This document shows, piece by piece, positions 48,961 through 57,847 of a stretch of 64,000 nt of DNA (position 1 is its first letter; every line of letters starts with the position of its first letter). The notes beneath the pieces are model-generated. The model worked only from the letters and a program-made list of their open reading frames with translations, searched no databases and was not told the origin of the DNA. The stretch spans positions 451,895 through 515,894 of the forward strand of contig NZ_JAKKUV010000001.1 of the NCBI RefSeq assembly GCF_021864465.1. The letters run 5' to 3'. A program made the position numbers and the translations under genes. The stretch comes from Hyphobacterium sp. SN044 (GTDB taxonomy: Bacteria > Pseudomonadota > Alphaproteobacteria > Caulobacterales > Maricaulaceae).

Positions 48961-50304
48961 ATGGCCATCCCGAAGATCGCGGTGATCGGCCGGCCGAATG
49001 TCGGCAAGTCGACCCTGTTCAATCGGCTGGCCGGCAAGCCGCTGGCCATTGTCGACGACCGTCCCGGCGTCACCCGCGACCGGCGCGAAGCGCGCGGCCG
49101 GCTGGGCGATCTCGAAATGCTGCTGGTCGATACCGCCGGCTGGGACACCGAAGGTGTCGGCCAGATGGAAACGGAGATGCGCGACCAGTCCGAAAGCGCC
49201 GTGCAGCGCGCCGACATCTGCCTCTTCGTGATCGATGCCCGGGAAGGGATCACCGCGCTCGACCGCGACTTCGCCGACATCGTGCGCCGCTCCGGAAAGC
49301 CGGTCGTGCTGCTGGCCAACAAGGCCGAGGGCAAGGCCGGCGACGCCGGGATCGCAGAGGCCTATGGTCTCGGTCTTGGTGAGCCGATCCCGATTTCCGC
49401 CTCGCACGGCGAGGGGATGGCCGACCTGCAGGTCGCCATCATCCAGGGGCTCGGCGATTTCGACTATTCCGATGAGGACGAGGACGAGAACGCACCGCTG
49501 CGCATTGCCGTGATCGGCCGACCGAATGCCGGCAAGTCGACCCTGATCAATGCCCTCATCGGCGAGAAGCGCCTGATCACCGGTCCCGAGGCTGGCATCA
49601 CGCGCGACGCCATCGCGGTCGATTTCCTGTGGGACGGCAAGCGGGTCCGTTTCCACGATACGGCGGGCCTCAGAAAGCGCGGCAAGGTCGCCGACCGCCT
49701 CGAGCGGATGAGTGCGGCGGATACGCTGCGCGCGGTGAAATTCGCCGAAGTGGTGCTGCTCGTGATCGATGTCGAACACCCGCTGGAAAAGCAGGACCTC
49801 CACCTCGCCGACATGGTGCTTCGCGAGGGTCGCGCGCTCGCCGTCGTCGTCGCCAAGATGGACAAGGTCGTCGCCCGCGAAGCGGTGATGAAGGACTTGC
49901 AGATCGAGTTCGAACGCCTCCTGCCGCAGGCCAAGGGATCGCCGCTGATCCCGGTCTCGGCGCTCAAGGGCAAGGGCCTCGACAAGATCATGCCCGCAGT
50001 CGCGAAACTGCACCATGACTGGAATGCCAAGGTGAAGACGCGCGATCTCAATGACTGGCTGCAGGACATGATCGCGCGCCACCCGCCGCCCGCGGTCAAT
50101 GGCCGCCGGATGAAGCCGAAATACATGGCGCAGACCAAGTCGCGCCCGCCGACCTTCGTCCTGATGTGCTCACGCGCCGCAGCGATGCCGGAAGCCTACA
50201 AACGCTATCTGATCGGCGGTCTGCGCGAGGCGTTCGACCTGCCAGGCGTGCCGATCCGCCTGATCGTCAAGGGCGGCAAGAACCCTTACGTGGATAAAGA
50301 TTGA
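48961..50304 (+). CDS. der: Ribosome-assembly GTPase Der (EngA)
   Basis: This 447-residue protein has two tandem GTPase domains and a KH-like C-terminus, as in Der, needed for 50S assembly. Domain 1: G1 GRPNVGKSTLFN, G2 with PGVTRD, G3 DTAGWDTEG, G4 NKAEG. Domain 2: GRPNAGKSTLIN, AGITRDA, DTAGLRKRGKV, and KMDKV (NKxD variant). The C-terminus ends IRLIVKGGKNPYVDKD in the KH-like fold. Both G1 loops are intact. It completes the YfgM-BamB-Der unit; a repeat region follows. Confidence 0.97.
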   Translation: MAIPKIAVIGRPNVGKSTLFNRLAGKPLAIVDDRPGVTRDRREARGRLGDLEMLLVDTAGWDTEGVGQMETEMRDQSESAVQRADICLFVIDAREGITALDRDFADIVRRSGKPVVLLANKAEGKAGDAGIAEAYGLGLGEPIPISASHGEGMADLQVAIIQGLGDFDYSDEDEDENAPLRIAVIGRPNAGKSTLINALIGEKRLITGPEAGITRDAIAVDFLWDGKRVRFHDTAGLRKRGKVADRLERMSAADTLRAVKFAEVVLLVIDVEHPLEKQDLHLADMVLREGRALAVVVAKMDKVVAREAVMKDLQIEFERLLPQAKGSPLIPVSALKGKGLDKIMPAVAKLHHDWNAKVKTRDLNDWLQDMIARHPPPAVNGRRMKPKYMAQTKSRPPTFVLMCSRAAAMPEAYKRYLIGGLREAFDLPGVPIRLIVKGGKNPYVDKD

Positions 50305-50307
50305 GGG

Positions 50308-50657
50308 TGTTTCCCTCCCCTTGAAGGGGAGGGACGCGAGCGGCTGGCGTCAGCAAGACGGGAGCGGGGTGGGGTGAGCTTGTCTTTTACCCGGGGTTCC
50401 CGCGAAAGCGGGAATCTGAAGCCGGGCGCCAACTTCAAGTCCCCATTTTCATGGGGACCCCAGAACCATCTTGATTGACGTCTCCCGGACGGCGAAGCCG
50501 GTCCGGGATCCATGTCTCATTACTTCTGGACCCCGGTCTTCGCTGCGCGAAACCGGGGAGCGTCGGAAAAAAAATAGTGAAATGGCTCCCACCCCGGTCG
50601 GCTGGCTGACGCTCAGCCTCCCGGCCCTCTCCTCAAGGGGGAGGGCCGGGAGAGGAC
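50308..50657. repeat. Repeat-filled gap after der
   Basis: This 357-base gap between the convergent der and SDR genes is repeat DNA: R1 (50311-50379), R5 palindromes (ttcccgcgaaagcgggaa at 50398-50415; gtccccattttcatggggac at 50440-50459), R3 (cccggacggcgaagccggtccggga at 50484-50508 and ccccggtcttcgctgcgcga..accgggg to about 50560), and a shortened R1 (50628-50656). No gene is seen. Confidence 0.85.
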
Positions 50658-50661
50658 GGCG

Positions 50662-51381
50662 CTACTTCTCGTCCGGGAAGCTCACCCATTTCGCATGCCG
50701 CTTCGATGACGGCAGGCAGAGCGCGGAGATCGCGGGAGCGACCTCTTCCGGGGCGGGCAGGCTCATCGGGTCTTCGCCCGGGAAGGCCTTGGCGCGCATC
50801 GCGGTGCGGGTCGGTCCCGGATTGAACAGATTGACCCGGAGCGCCGAGGACATGTGTTCCTTCGCCCAGCTCTCCACCAACGCATCCAGCGCGGCTTTCG
50901 AGGCGGCATAGGGGGCCCAGTAGGGCTTGCGGTTCTTCGAAGCGCCCGAAGTCAGGAAGACGGCTCGGCCGGCGTCCGATGCCATCAGCAGCGGCTCGAA
51001 GGCGCGGATCAGGCGCGCCGGGGCGATCACATTGATCCCGAACACCGAATTCCAGGTCTTCGCGCTGACATGGCTGGCCGGCGTCAGCTCGCCCAGTACG
51101 CCGGCATTGGCGACGAGGATGTCGAGCTTCTGCCAGCGGTCCTTCACGATCCCGGCCAGCTTCTCGATGCCGTCGCTTTGCATCAGGTCGAGCGGCACCA
51201 GCGTCGACTGTCCGCCGGCCTCGCGGATCGCGTCGTCCAGCTCCTCGAGGCCGCCTTGTGTGCGGGCGGTCGCGATGACGTGCGCGCCCTTCGCGGCGAG
51301 ATCCAGCGCCACGGCGCGGCCAATCCCCCGCGAGGCACCGGTTACCAGTGCCACGCGGCCTTCAAGCGTTTTGTCTGTCAT
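50662..51381 (-). CDS. Short-chain dehydrogenase/reductase
   Basis: This 239-residue SDR has the classical motifs: TGASRGIGRAVALDLAAKGA near the N-terminus for NAD(P) binding, NAGVLG in the middle, a Ser in FLTSGASKNRKPYWAPYAASKAALDAL, and the catalytic Tyr-x3-Lys in that segment (YAASK). The substrate is unknown. Its start overlaps the purF stop by four bases (ATGA), so it is translated from the purF mRNA. The C-terminus is enriched in charged residues (LPSSKRHAKWVSFPDEK). Its place behind purF is common in Hyphomonadaceae-like genomes as far as I recall. Confidence 0.93.
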   Translation of the reverse strand: MTDKTLEGRVALVTGASRGIGRAVALDLAAKGAHVIATARTQGGLEELDDAIREAGGQSTLVPLDLMQSDGIEKLAGIVKDRWQKLDILVANAGVLGELTPASHVSAKTWNSVFGINVIAPARLIRAFEPLLMASDAGRAVFLTSGASKNRKPYWAPYAASKAALDALVESWAKEHMSSALRVNLFNPGPTRTAMRAKAFPGEDPMSLPAPEEVAPAISALCLPSSKRHAKWVSFPDEK

Positions 51382-52850
51382 GCGTCGACCAGGAAGGAGA
51401 GCTGGCGGTCCTTGTCGGAGACCGCACGTTCGTTATCGATCAGGCGAGTGGGGTAATCGCCGGTGAAATAATGGTCGGCGAGCTGCGGCTGACGCGGATT
51501 GCGCGCTTCGCCGAGGATCGCCTCATACATGCCGTCGACCGACAGGAAGCCGAGGCTGTCAGCCCCGAGCGCTTCGGTCATTTCGGCGGTTTCCATGCGT
51601 GCCGCCATCAACTCGCTGCGCTGCGGCATGTCGATGCCGTAGAAATCCGGATTGATGATCGGCGGACAGGCGGAACGGAAGTGAACTTCCTTCGCCCCGG
51701 CCTCGCGCACCATCTGAACGATCTTCCGGGAAGTCGTGCCGCGCACGATGGAATCGTCCACCAGCAGAACGCGCTTGCCGCGCAGGACGGCGGCATTCGC
51801 GGAATGCTTGCGCCGCACGCCGAGATCGCGCTTGGCCTGCGTCGGCTGGATGAAGGTCCGACCCGCGAAGTGACCGCGGATAATGCCCATCTCGAACGGT
51901 TTCCCGGCCGCCTCGGCATAGCCCAGAGCGGACGGCACGCCGCTATCGGGAACCGGAACGATCACGTCGACATCGGCGGGAGCGTCCTGAAAGAGGCGGC
52001 GGCCCATCGCCTTGCGCGCCTGGTAGACGCTGATGCCGCCGATCACCGAGTCAGGGCGGGCGAAATAGATGTATTCGAAGGCGCACGGGCGCGCCGCGCG
52101 GGCCGGTGCAAAGCGCCGCGATTCCAGACCATCCTCGCTGATGATCACGACTTCGCCGGGCTCGATCTCGCGCTCGAACTTCGCGCCGACAATGTCGAGC
52201 GCGCAGGTTTCCGAGGCAAGGATATAGCCGCCATCGAGGCGGCCGAGCACGAGCGGACGGATGCCGAACGGATCCCGCGCGCCGATCACCCGGTTATTCA
52301 CCAGCGCGACGAGCGCGAAGGCGCCCTCGATCTGCTTCAGCGCGTCGAGGAAGCGGTTGGCCGATTTCGCGCGCGGCGACCGCGCGGCGAGCTGCAGTAT
52401 GACTTCCGTATCGCTGGTCGACTGGAAGATCGATCCGCCGGAGACCAGTTCCTCGCGCAGCGTGCGGGCATTGGTCAGATTGCCGTTGTGGGCGACCGCG
52501 ATGCCGCCGCCGCGAACGTCGGCATAGAGCGGCTGGACATTGCGCAGCACGGTCGCGCCCTGCGTCGAATAGCGGACATGGCCGATCGCGGCATCGCCGG
52601 CGAGGCGCTGCGCGGTGTCGGGTCCGGCGAAATTCTCGCCGACGAGGCCGAGTTGGCGTTCCGTGTAGAAGCGGGCACCGTCATGGCTGACGATGCCGCA
52701 GCTTTCCTGGCCGCGGTGCTGCAGGGCATGGAGGCCGAGCGCGGCGACGAGCGAAGCTTCCGGCACGCCGGACACGCCAACGACGCCGCACTCCTCGCGC
52801 AGCTTGTCGGCAACTTCATCATAGGTGACGGTCGGAAAGCGAGGCGTCAT
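51378..52850 (-). CDS. purF: Amidophosphoribosyltransferase
   Basis: This 490-residue enzyme makes 5-phosphoribosylamine from PRPP and glutamine, the first step of purine synthesis. A propeptide of about 20 residues precedes nucleophile Cys21 in EECGVVGVSG. LHALQHRGQESCGIVSHDG and FNPEVN-like loops of the glutamine domain follow, and the PRPP-binding VLLVDDSIVRGTTSRKIV is in the C-terminal domain. One cysteine of the Bacillus-type Fe-S site (SETCA) is kept, but the others (normally HPCFYG and CxxC before FTGDYPT) are replaced, so a [4Fe-4S] cluster is unlikely. It overlaps cvpA and SDR by four bases each. Confidence 0.97.
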   Translation of the reverse strand: MTPRFPTVTYDEVADKLREECGVVGVSGVPEASLVAALGLHALQHRGQESCGIVSHDGARFYTERQLGLVGENFAGPDTAQRLAGDAAIGHVRYSTQGATVLRNVQPLYADVRGGGIAVAHNGNLTNARTLREELVSGGSIFQSTSDTEVILQLAARSPRAKSANRFLDALKQIEGAFALVALVNNRVIGARDPFGIRPLVLGRLDGGYILASETCALDIVGAKFEREIEPGEVVIISEDGLESRRFAPARAARPCAFEYIYFARPDSVIGGISVYQARKAMGRRLFQDAPADVDVIVPVPDSGVPSALGYAEAAGKPFEMGIIRGHFAGRTFIQPTQAKRDLGVRRKHSANAAVLRGKRVLLVDDSIVRGTTSRKIVQMVREAGAKEVHFRSACPPIINPDFYGIDMPQRSELMAARMETAEMTEALGADSLGFLSVDGMYEAILGEARNPRQPQLADHYFTGDYPTRLIDNERAVSDKDRQLSFLVDA

Positions 52851-53452
52851 GCGCCATCATCCTCATTCGTCCGCTCCCGGATCAGGTCCTCGATCGAGCG
52901 CGGCGTTTCGTCGTCTCGGGTCTCGTCTCCGGACGGCGCCTCAATAGCCGGACTCTGCCCGACACGCGAGTCCTCCGGGGCGAGCGCTTGCAGCACCCGG
53001 GCCGATGCATTCACCAGCGGATATATGCGCGACTCCACCATCCAGCTAGGGGCGGTGCTGCCGGGCGTCGCGGACGCGAAGACGATGAGGATGAGGCCGA
53101 GAATGACGAGGCCGCGAATGAGGCCGAAGATGAAGCCGAGCGCACGGTCCACGACGCCGACATCCTCGCCTTCCTTCACATTCCGGACGAGCCCGCCGGT
53201 CACGAAGCTGACGGCAAGGAAGACGAGGAGGAAGATCACGCCGAGCGTGACGATATTGGCGATGAGGTCGCTCGGGATGAATTCGCGCGCCAGGCCGATG
53301 AAGACCGGCCGGGCCCAGAGCGAGGCGAGCGCCGCTGCCACGAAACCGGTCACCGAAAGGGCCTCGCGGACGAAGCCGCGCATCAGCGCCATGAGGCCGG
53401 ACCCGATGAGAATCGCCAGGGCGATGCCGTCAAACGCGCTGAGCCCTTCCAT
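52847..53452 (-). CDS. cvpA: CvpA-family membrane protein
   Basis: This 201-residue protein has four membrane helices and the CvpA pattern: FDGIALAILIGSGLMALMRGFVREALSVTGFVAAALASLWARP at the start and VGVVDRALGFIFGLIRGLVILGLIL in the third and fourth helices. A cytosolic or periplasmic Asp/Glu/Pro-rich tail of about 50 residues follows. CvpA was identified through colicin V production in E. coli and is linked to envelope homeostasis; it often precedes purF, as here. Its ATG follows the radA stop by three bases, and it overlaps purF (ATGA), so radA-cvpA-purF-SDR is one transcript. Confidence 0.93.
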   Translation of the reverse strand: MEGLSAFDGIALAILIGSGLMALMRGFVREALSVTGFVAAALASLWARPVFIGLAREFIPSDLIANIVTLGVIFLLVFLAVSFVTGGLVRNVKEGEDVGVVDRALGFIFGLIRGLVILGLILIVFASATPGSTAPSWMVESRIYPLVNASARVLQALAPEDSRVGQSPAIEAPSGDETRDDETPRSIEDLIRERTNEDDGA

Positions 53453-53455
53453 CGC

Positions 53456-54838
53456 CTACTCCTTTACGCTGAGCGCCTCGATCCGCCGCACCAGATCGAT
53501 CACGCTCGATACACCGCTCACTGTAACACCGGCCGCAAGTTCCGTCGCATTCGAAGGTGCCAGCGCCTTCGAGAAGCCGAGCTTTGCGGCCTCCTTCAGG
53601 CGGGCATCGGCGCGACCGACAGGCCGCACATCGCCCGACAGGCTGATTTCCCCGAATACCACCGAATCGGCGGGCAGCGGCGCATCCAGCGCGGACGACA
53701 CCAGCGCCGCCGCGACGGCGAGGTCGGCGGCCGGCTCGGCGATCTTCAGCCCGCCGGCGACATTGAGGTAGACGTCACGCCCGCCGAAGGCGAGGCCGCA
53801 ACGAGCCTCCAGTACGGCGAGCACCATGGCCAGGCGGCCTGAATCCCAGCCCACCACGGTCCGTCTCGGCGTGCCGAGCGGGGATTGCGCGACAAGCGCC
53901 TGGATCTCGGTCAGGACCGGGCGCGTGCCTTCCATGCCGGCGAACACGGCAGCGCCTGAAGCCGGCTCTCCTCGCCCGTCAAGGAAGAGGGCGGACGGGT
54001 TGGCGACTTCCTGCAGCCCGCTATCGCCCATTTCAAACACGCCGATCTCGTCGGTCGGGCCGAAGCGGTTCTTCACGGCGCGCAGGATCCGGAACTGGTG
54101 GCTGCGCTCGCCCTCGAAATAGAGCACGGCGTCGACCATGTGTTCGACCACGCGCGGGCCCGCGATCTGCCCGTCCTTGGTAACGTGACCGACGAGGAGG
54201 ACGCAGGCGCCGGTCTTCTTGGCGAAGCGCGTCAGCTCCTGCGCACAGGCCCGCACCTGGGCGACCGTACCCGGTGCCGCGGCCAGCTGGTCGGTCCACA
54301 TCGTCTGGATGGAGTCGATGATGACGATGTCGGGCTTTTCCGCCTTCAGCCCGTCGAGAATCGCGGTGAGCGCGGTTTCCGCGGCGAGCTGCACCGGAGC
54401 ATCGGCTAAACCGAGCCGCTTGGCCCGGCGGCGCACCTGTCCAGCGGATTCCTCGCCCGAGACATAGGCCGTGGTCACGCCCTTGCGTGCGAGGCCCGCG
54501 ACGGCTTGCAGCAGCAGGGTCGACTTCCCGATGCCGGGATCGCCGCCGACCAGCAGGGCGGAGGCGGGCACCAGGCCGCCGCCGCACACCCGGTCGAACT
54601 CCGCGATTCCCGACTGCAGCCGCGTCGGGTCCGGGCTGTCGCCGCCGAGATCGACGAAATCGATCTTGCCGCGACGCGTCTTCTTCGGTGCGCTGGCGGA
54701 AGACCCGAGCGGCGCGGACGCGCCGGCCGTCTCTTCCATCAATGTGTTCCACTCGCCGCAGGAATCGCAGCGGCCCGACCATTTCGGCTGAAAGCCGCCG
54801 CAGCTCTGGCAGACGAAGACGGTGTCGGTGCGGGCCAT
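53456..54838 (-). CDS. radA: DNA repair protein RadA
   Basis: This 460-residue protein assists recombinational repair by helping branch migration at RecA filaments. The N-terminal zinc finger CQSCGGFQPKWSGRCDSCGEWN has four cysteines. The RecA-like core has Walker A GGDPGIGKSTLLLQ, Walker B VIIDSIQTMW, and the RadA-specific KNRFG motif (KNRFGPTDEIGVFEM). The C-terminal Lon-protease-like domain has LAVAAALVSSALDAPLPADSVVFGEISLSGDVRPV, lacking the active-site dyad as usual. Length is normal. The operon radA-cvpA-purF-SDR starts here; an R4 repeat separates it from alr. Confidence 0.97.
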   Translation of the reverse strand: MARTDTVFVCQSCGGFQPKWSGRCDSCGEWNTLMEETAGASAPLGSSASAPKKTRRGKIDFVDLGGDSPDPTRLQSGIAEFDRVCGGGLVPASALLVGGDPGIGKSTLLLQAVAGLARKGVTTAYVSGEESAGQVRRRAKRLGLADAPVQLAAETALTAILDGLKAEKPDIVIIDSIQTMWTDQLAAAPGTVAQVRACAQELTRFAKKTGACVLLVGHVTKDGQIAGPRVVEHMVDAVLYFEGERSHQFRILRAVKNRFGPTDEIGVFEMGDSGLQEVANPSALFLDGRGEPASGAAVFAGMEGTRPVLTEIQALVAQSPLGTPRRTVVGWDSGRLAMVLAVLEARCGLAFGGRDVYLNVAGGLKIAEPAADLAVAAALVSSALDAPLPADSVVFGEISLSGDVRPVGRADARLKEAAKLGFSKALAPSNATELAAGVTVSGVSSVIDLVRRIEALSVKE

Positions 54839-54929
54839 GATATCGAATCGGTCAGCGGCGTCGGGGCTGCAGTTTCGGGACAGGGGCGGGAGAGGGCAAG
54901 AACTCCCTCAGTCGTCATACCCGCGTTGC

Positions 54930-55075
54930 CGCCATTTCCCCTCGCCCCCATTTGGGAAAGAGGGTGGCGCGTAGCGCCGGGTGAGGGGGCAGAGTCCCTC
55001 ATCTGACTACGGAGCAGAACCCCTCATCCGCCCTTCGGGCACCTTCTCCCCTTCAAAAGGGGAGAAGAGAGCGCG
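54930..55075. repeat. Dispersed repeat, family R4, between alr and radA
   Basis: This 295-base gap holds the second R4 copy: cctcgcccccatttgggaaa..gagggtggcgcgtagcgccgggtgaggggg (54949-54991), ctcatccgcccttcgggcac (55024-55043) and ttctccccttcaaaaggggagaa (55044-55067). The order of blocks equals that at 6262-6402. No gene is seen. Confidence 0.8.
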
Positions 55076-55133
55076 CGCACTGTCGAATTCCCAATGCCTG
55101 TCCCCGTGAAGGCGGAGAAAGGACGAGGGGAAC

Positions 55134-56207
55134 TCACACATAAACCCGTTCCAGCCTCGACCCGAGCCGCGTCAGGACTTCATAGGCCAGCGTGCCGGAC
55201 GCCGCGGCAAAGGCATCGAGATCGGGGCCGAGGAAGCGGACGCTCTCGCCCGGTTTGGCACTATCGCCTGCATCGGTCACATCGAGCGTGATGAGATCCA
55301 TGGAGACACGGCCCGCGATCGGCAATTTCACGTCCCCGATACGGCCATACCCGCCCTTCTGCGCCGCGCGGAACATGCCGTCGGCATAGCCGAGCGCCAC
55401 GACGGCCAGCCTGCGGTCGGCTTCGGTCGTCCAGGTCGCGCCATATCCGGCACTGTCGCCGGGCCGGGCCTGCCGTACCTGCAGGATCGGGGTCTCGATG
55501 GTCGCCGCGGATTCGAACGGATTGGCCCCTGTCGCGCGCGGCGCCCCGCCGTAGAGCGCGATGCCCGGCCGGACGAGGTCGCCGTGCGCCGGGGTGTCGA
55601 GAAAGCATCCCGCCGAGTTCGCCAGCGAGGTTCGCACGCCCGGGAAGGCACCGCGCACGGTGGCGAAACGCTCGATTTGCGTGGCGTTGAGATTGTGTCC
55701 CGGCTCGTCGGCGCAGGCGAAATGGCTCATGACGAGATCCGGTTGACGCTTCCCCGCGAGGTCCGCGACGCCAGAGACGTCGATCATTGGTATACCGAGC
55801 CGGTTCATCCCGGTATCGAAATGCAGTGCGTATGGGCCGGCCGGCCCAGCCAGCCAGTCACGCAGCTGTTCAGGCGAGTTGATGACCGGGATCAGGGCAG
55901 ACCGGGCAATGGCCTGCACGTCGGCGGACCAGAAACCGTGCAGCACGAAGATCTGCGCCCCGCCGCCTACGGCGGCGCGAACGATCTCGCCCTCATGGGC
56001 ATTGGCGACGAAGAAAGACTTTGCGCCAGCATGCAGCAGGACGGGCGCGATCGCCGCGGCTCCGAGCCCATAGGCGTCGGCCTTCACCACGGCGGCGACT
56101 TCGGCTCCGGCGGTCATGTCCTGCAGGCGGGCATAATTCCGGCGGATCGCGCCGAGATCGACGATCAGGCGCGGGTAGGGGACCGCCTCACCGGATGGAG
56201 TCGTCAT
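55134..56207 (-). CDS. alr: Alanine racemase
   Basis: This 357-residue PLP enzyme makes D-alanine for peptidoglycan. The PLP lysine is in AAVVKADAYGLGA (about residues 33-45), the standard alr motif; the second catalytic residue, Tyr, is in DSAGYGATWTTEADRRLAVV. SLANSAGCFLDTPAHGDLVRPGIALYG and RVSMDLITLDVTD are conserved active-site and dimer segments. Its start lies inside the end of dnaB (20-base overlap), so it is translationally coupled. A shared dnaB-alr-radA order is common in alphaproteobacteria. The C-terminus is close to family length. Confidence 0.96.
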   Translation of the reverse strand: MTTPSGEAVPYPRLIVDLGAIRRNYARLQDMTAGAEVAAVVKADAYGLGAAAIAPVLLHAGAKSFFVANAHEGEIVRAAVGGGAQIFVLHGFWSADVQAIARSALIPVINSPEQLRDWLAGPAGPYALHFDTGMNRLGIPMIDVSGVADLAGKRQPDLVMSHFACADEPGHNLNATQIERFATVRGAFPGVRTSLANSAGCFLDTPAHGDLVRPGIALYGGAPRATGANPFESAATIETPILQVRQARPGDSAGYGATWTTEADRRLAVVALGYADGMFRAAQKGGYGRIGDVKLPIAGRVSMDLITLDVTDAGDSAKPGESVRFLGPDLDAFAAASGTLAYEVLTRLGSRLERVYV

Positions 56208-57672
56208 ACCGGTCCGTCATGACGAGGTCGGAGAACTTCGTCCGCGCCGCGTCGAAGGCGAGCTTCACTGTGCCGATCGGGCCGTGACGCTGCTTGCCGA
56301 TAATCACTTCAGCATGGCGTTCGATGGCGCGGAATTCCTCTTCCCATGCCAGGTATTCCGGCGTGCCTTCACGCGGCTTCTCGCGTTCCTTGTAGTAGGC
56401 CTCGCGGTAGACAAACATCACGACGTCGGCGTCCTGCTCGATCGAGCCGGATTCACGCAGGTCGGAGAGCTGGGGCTTCTTGTCGTCGCGCTGCTCGACC
56501 TGACGCGACAGCTGCGAAAGCGCGATCACCGGAACCGACAATTCCTTGGCCATGGCTTTCAGGGCCTGCGTGACTTCGGAGACTTCCTGCACCCGGCTAT
56601 CGGACTTGCCCGACGACCCGGTCACGAGCTGGAGATAGTCGACCACGATCAGGTCGAGCCCGTGCAGCCGCTTCAGACGGCGCGCCCGCGCGGTTAGCGC
56701 TCCGATGGGCAGGCCACCGGTATCGTCGATGTAGAGCGGCAGGCCCTGGATCTCGAGCACGCCGTCGCGGATTTCCTCGTACTGCGCCGCATCGATCTCG
56801 CCGCGGCGGATCATGTAGCCGGGAATGCCGGTGTAGTCGGCGATCAGACGCGTCGCGAGCTGTTCGGCCGACATTTCGAGGCTGAAGAAGCCGACCACGC
56901 CGCCCTTGGTGGTCTTGCGCGTGCCGTCGGCCAGCGTTTCGTACTGGTAGTTCTTGGCGACTTCGAAGGCGATGTTCGTCGCCAGCGCGGTCTTACCCAT
57001 CGAGGGACGGCCCGCGAGGATGATCAGGTCGGACGGGTGGAGCCCGCCGAGCTTCTCGTCCATCGCTTTGAGGCCCGAGGAGACACCCGACAGGCCGCCT
57101 TCGCGCTCATAGGCCGCCGCGGCCATCTCGATGGAGTCCGCCAGCGCATCCTTGAACGACACGAAGCCCTTCTGCGCGCCGCCGGTTTCGGCCAGTTCGA
57201 ACAGCTTCTTCTCGGCCGTCTCGATCAGCTTGCGGCCATGCGTTTCAGGCGATGAATCGATGGCGTCCTTGGCCAGTTCCGCACTGACACGGATCAGCGC
57301 GCGTCTGAGGGCGAGGTCGTAGACCAGCTGGGCGTATTCGACCGCCGCGGCGCTGTCGGCGGCGCTTTCCAGCAGCACGGCGAGATAGGTCGAGCCGCCG
57401 ATTTCCTTCAGCCCGCCATCGCGCTCGAAATCGGTCTTCAGAACGACGGCGTCGGCCAGCGAGCCGCGAACGATCCGGTCGGACGCCGCCTGATAGATGC
57501 GGCCATGCACGGGGTCGTAGAAATGCGAGGCCTTCAGCCAGTCGCCGACCCGGTAATAGAGCTCGTTGTCATAGAGGAGCGCGCCGAGAAACGCCTGCTC
57601 CGCATCGAGATTGTGCGGCGGCGCGTCGGCGGAAAGGTCGTGCGGTTCGGCAAGGGCGGGCAGCGCAGTCAT
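56188..57672 (-). CDS. dnaB: Replicative DNA helicase DnaB
   Basis: This 494-residue helicase has the N-terminal DnaB domain (HNLDAEQAFLGALLYDNELYYRVGDWL), a linker, and the RecA-like C-terminal domain. Walker A is ILAGRPSMGKTALATNIA (about 216-233), motif H2/Walker B LIVVDYLQLV, and LSQLSRQVEQRDDKKPQLSDLRESGSIEQDAD covers motifs H3 and H4. No intein is present. The start at 57672 (MTALPALAEPHDL) is chosen over an in-frame start seven codons upstream. The gene overlaps alr by 20 bases and is separated from rplI by a terminator. Confidence 0.97.
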   Translation of the reverse strand: MTALPALAEPHDLSADAPPHNLDAEQAFLGALLYDNELYYRVGDWLKASHFYDPVHGRIYQAASDRIVRGSLADAVVLKTDFERDGGLKEIGGSTYLAVLLESAADSAAAVEYAQLVYDLALRRALIRVSAELAKDAIDSSPETHGRKLIETAEKKLFELAETGGAQKGFVSFKDALADSIEMAAAAYEREGGLSGVSSGLKAMDEKLGGLHPSDLIILAGRPSMGKTALATNIAFEVAKNYQYETLADGTRKTTKGGVVGFFSLEMSAEQLATRLIADYTGIPGYMIRRGEIDAAQYEEIRDGVLEIQGLPLYIDDTGGLPIGALTARARRLKRLHGLDLIVVDYLQLVTGSSGKSDSRVQEVSEVTQALKAMAKELSVPVIALSQLSRQVEQRDDKKPQLSDLRESGSIEQDADVVMFVYREAYYKEREKPREGTPEYLAWEEEFRAIERHAEVIIGKQRHGPIGTVKLAFDAARTKFSDLVMTDRYDDSIR

Positions 57673-57788
57673 GCGTCGGGTATAGCCGGGCACTGGCCGA
57701 CCCCCAACCTCGCTTTGCCGTTAACCACACCTATTTTTCCGTGATGTGGATAAGCCGTGAAACGCCAATGAAACAGGCTCGACCGGGC

Positions 57789-57820
57789 AAAGAAAAAGGC
57801 GGGCCGCGATGGCCCGCCTT
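57789..57820 (-). terminator. Intrinsic terminator after rplI
   Basis: On the minus strand, the 8-bp stem GGCGGGCC / GGCCCGCC (57798-57805 with 57811-57818) with a 5-base loop is followed by TTTTTCTTT. It ends the rpsF-rpsR-rplI transcript just after rplI, ahead of dnaB. Confidence 0.88.
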
Positions 57821-57847
57821 GATCGTGTGCGGATGAACCGGAGAGGA

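Noticed and set aside
48379-50082. A 567-codon minus-strand frame opposite bamB and der
   Set aside because: It is the reverse shadow of two essential, motif-rich genes.
51348-53771. An 807-codon open frame on the plus strand across purF, cvpA and radA
   Set aside because: It lies entirely opposite strongly conserved genes, has a shadow-like composition and no recognisable domain.
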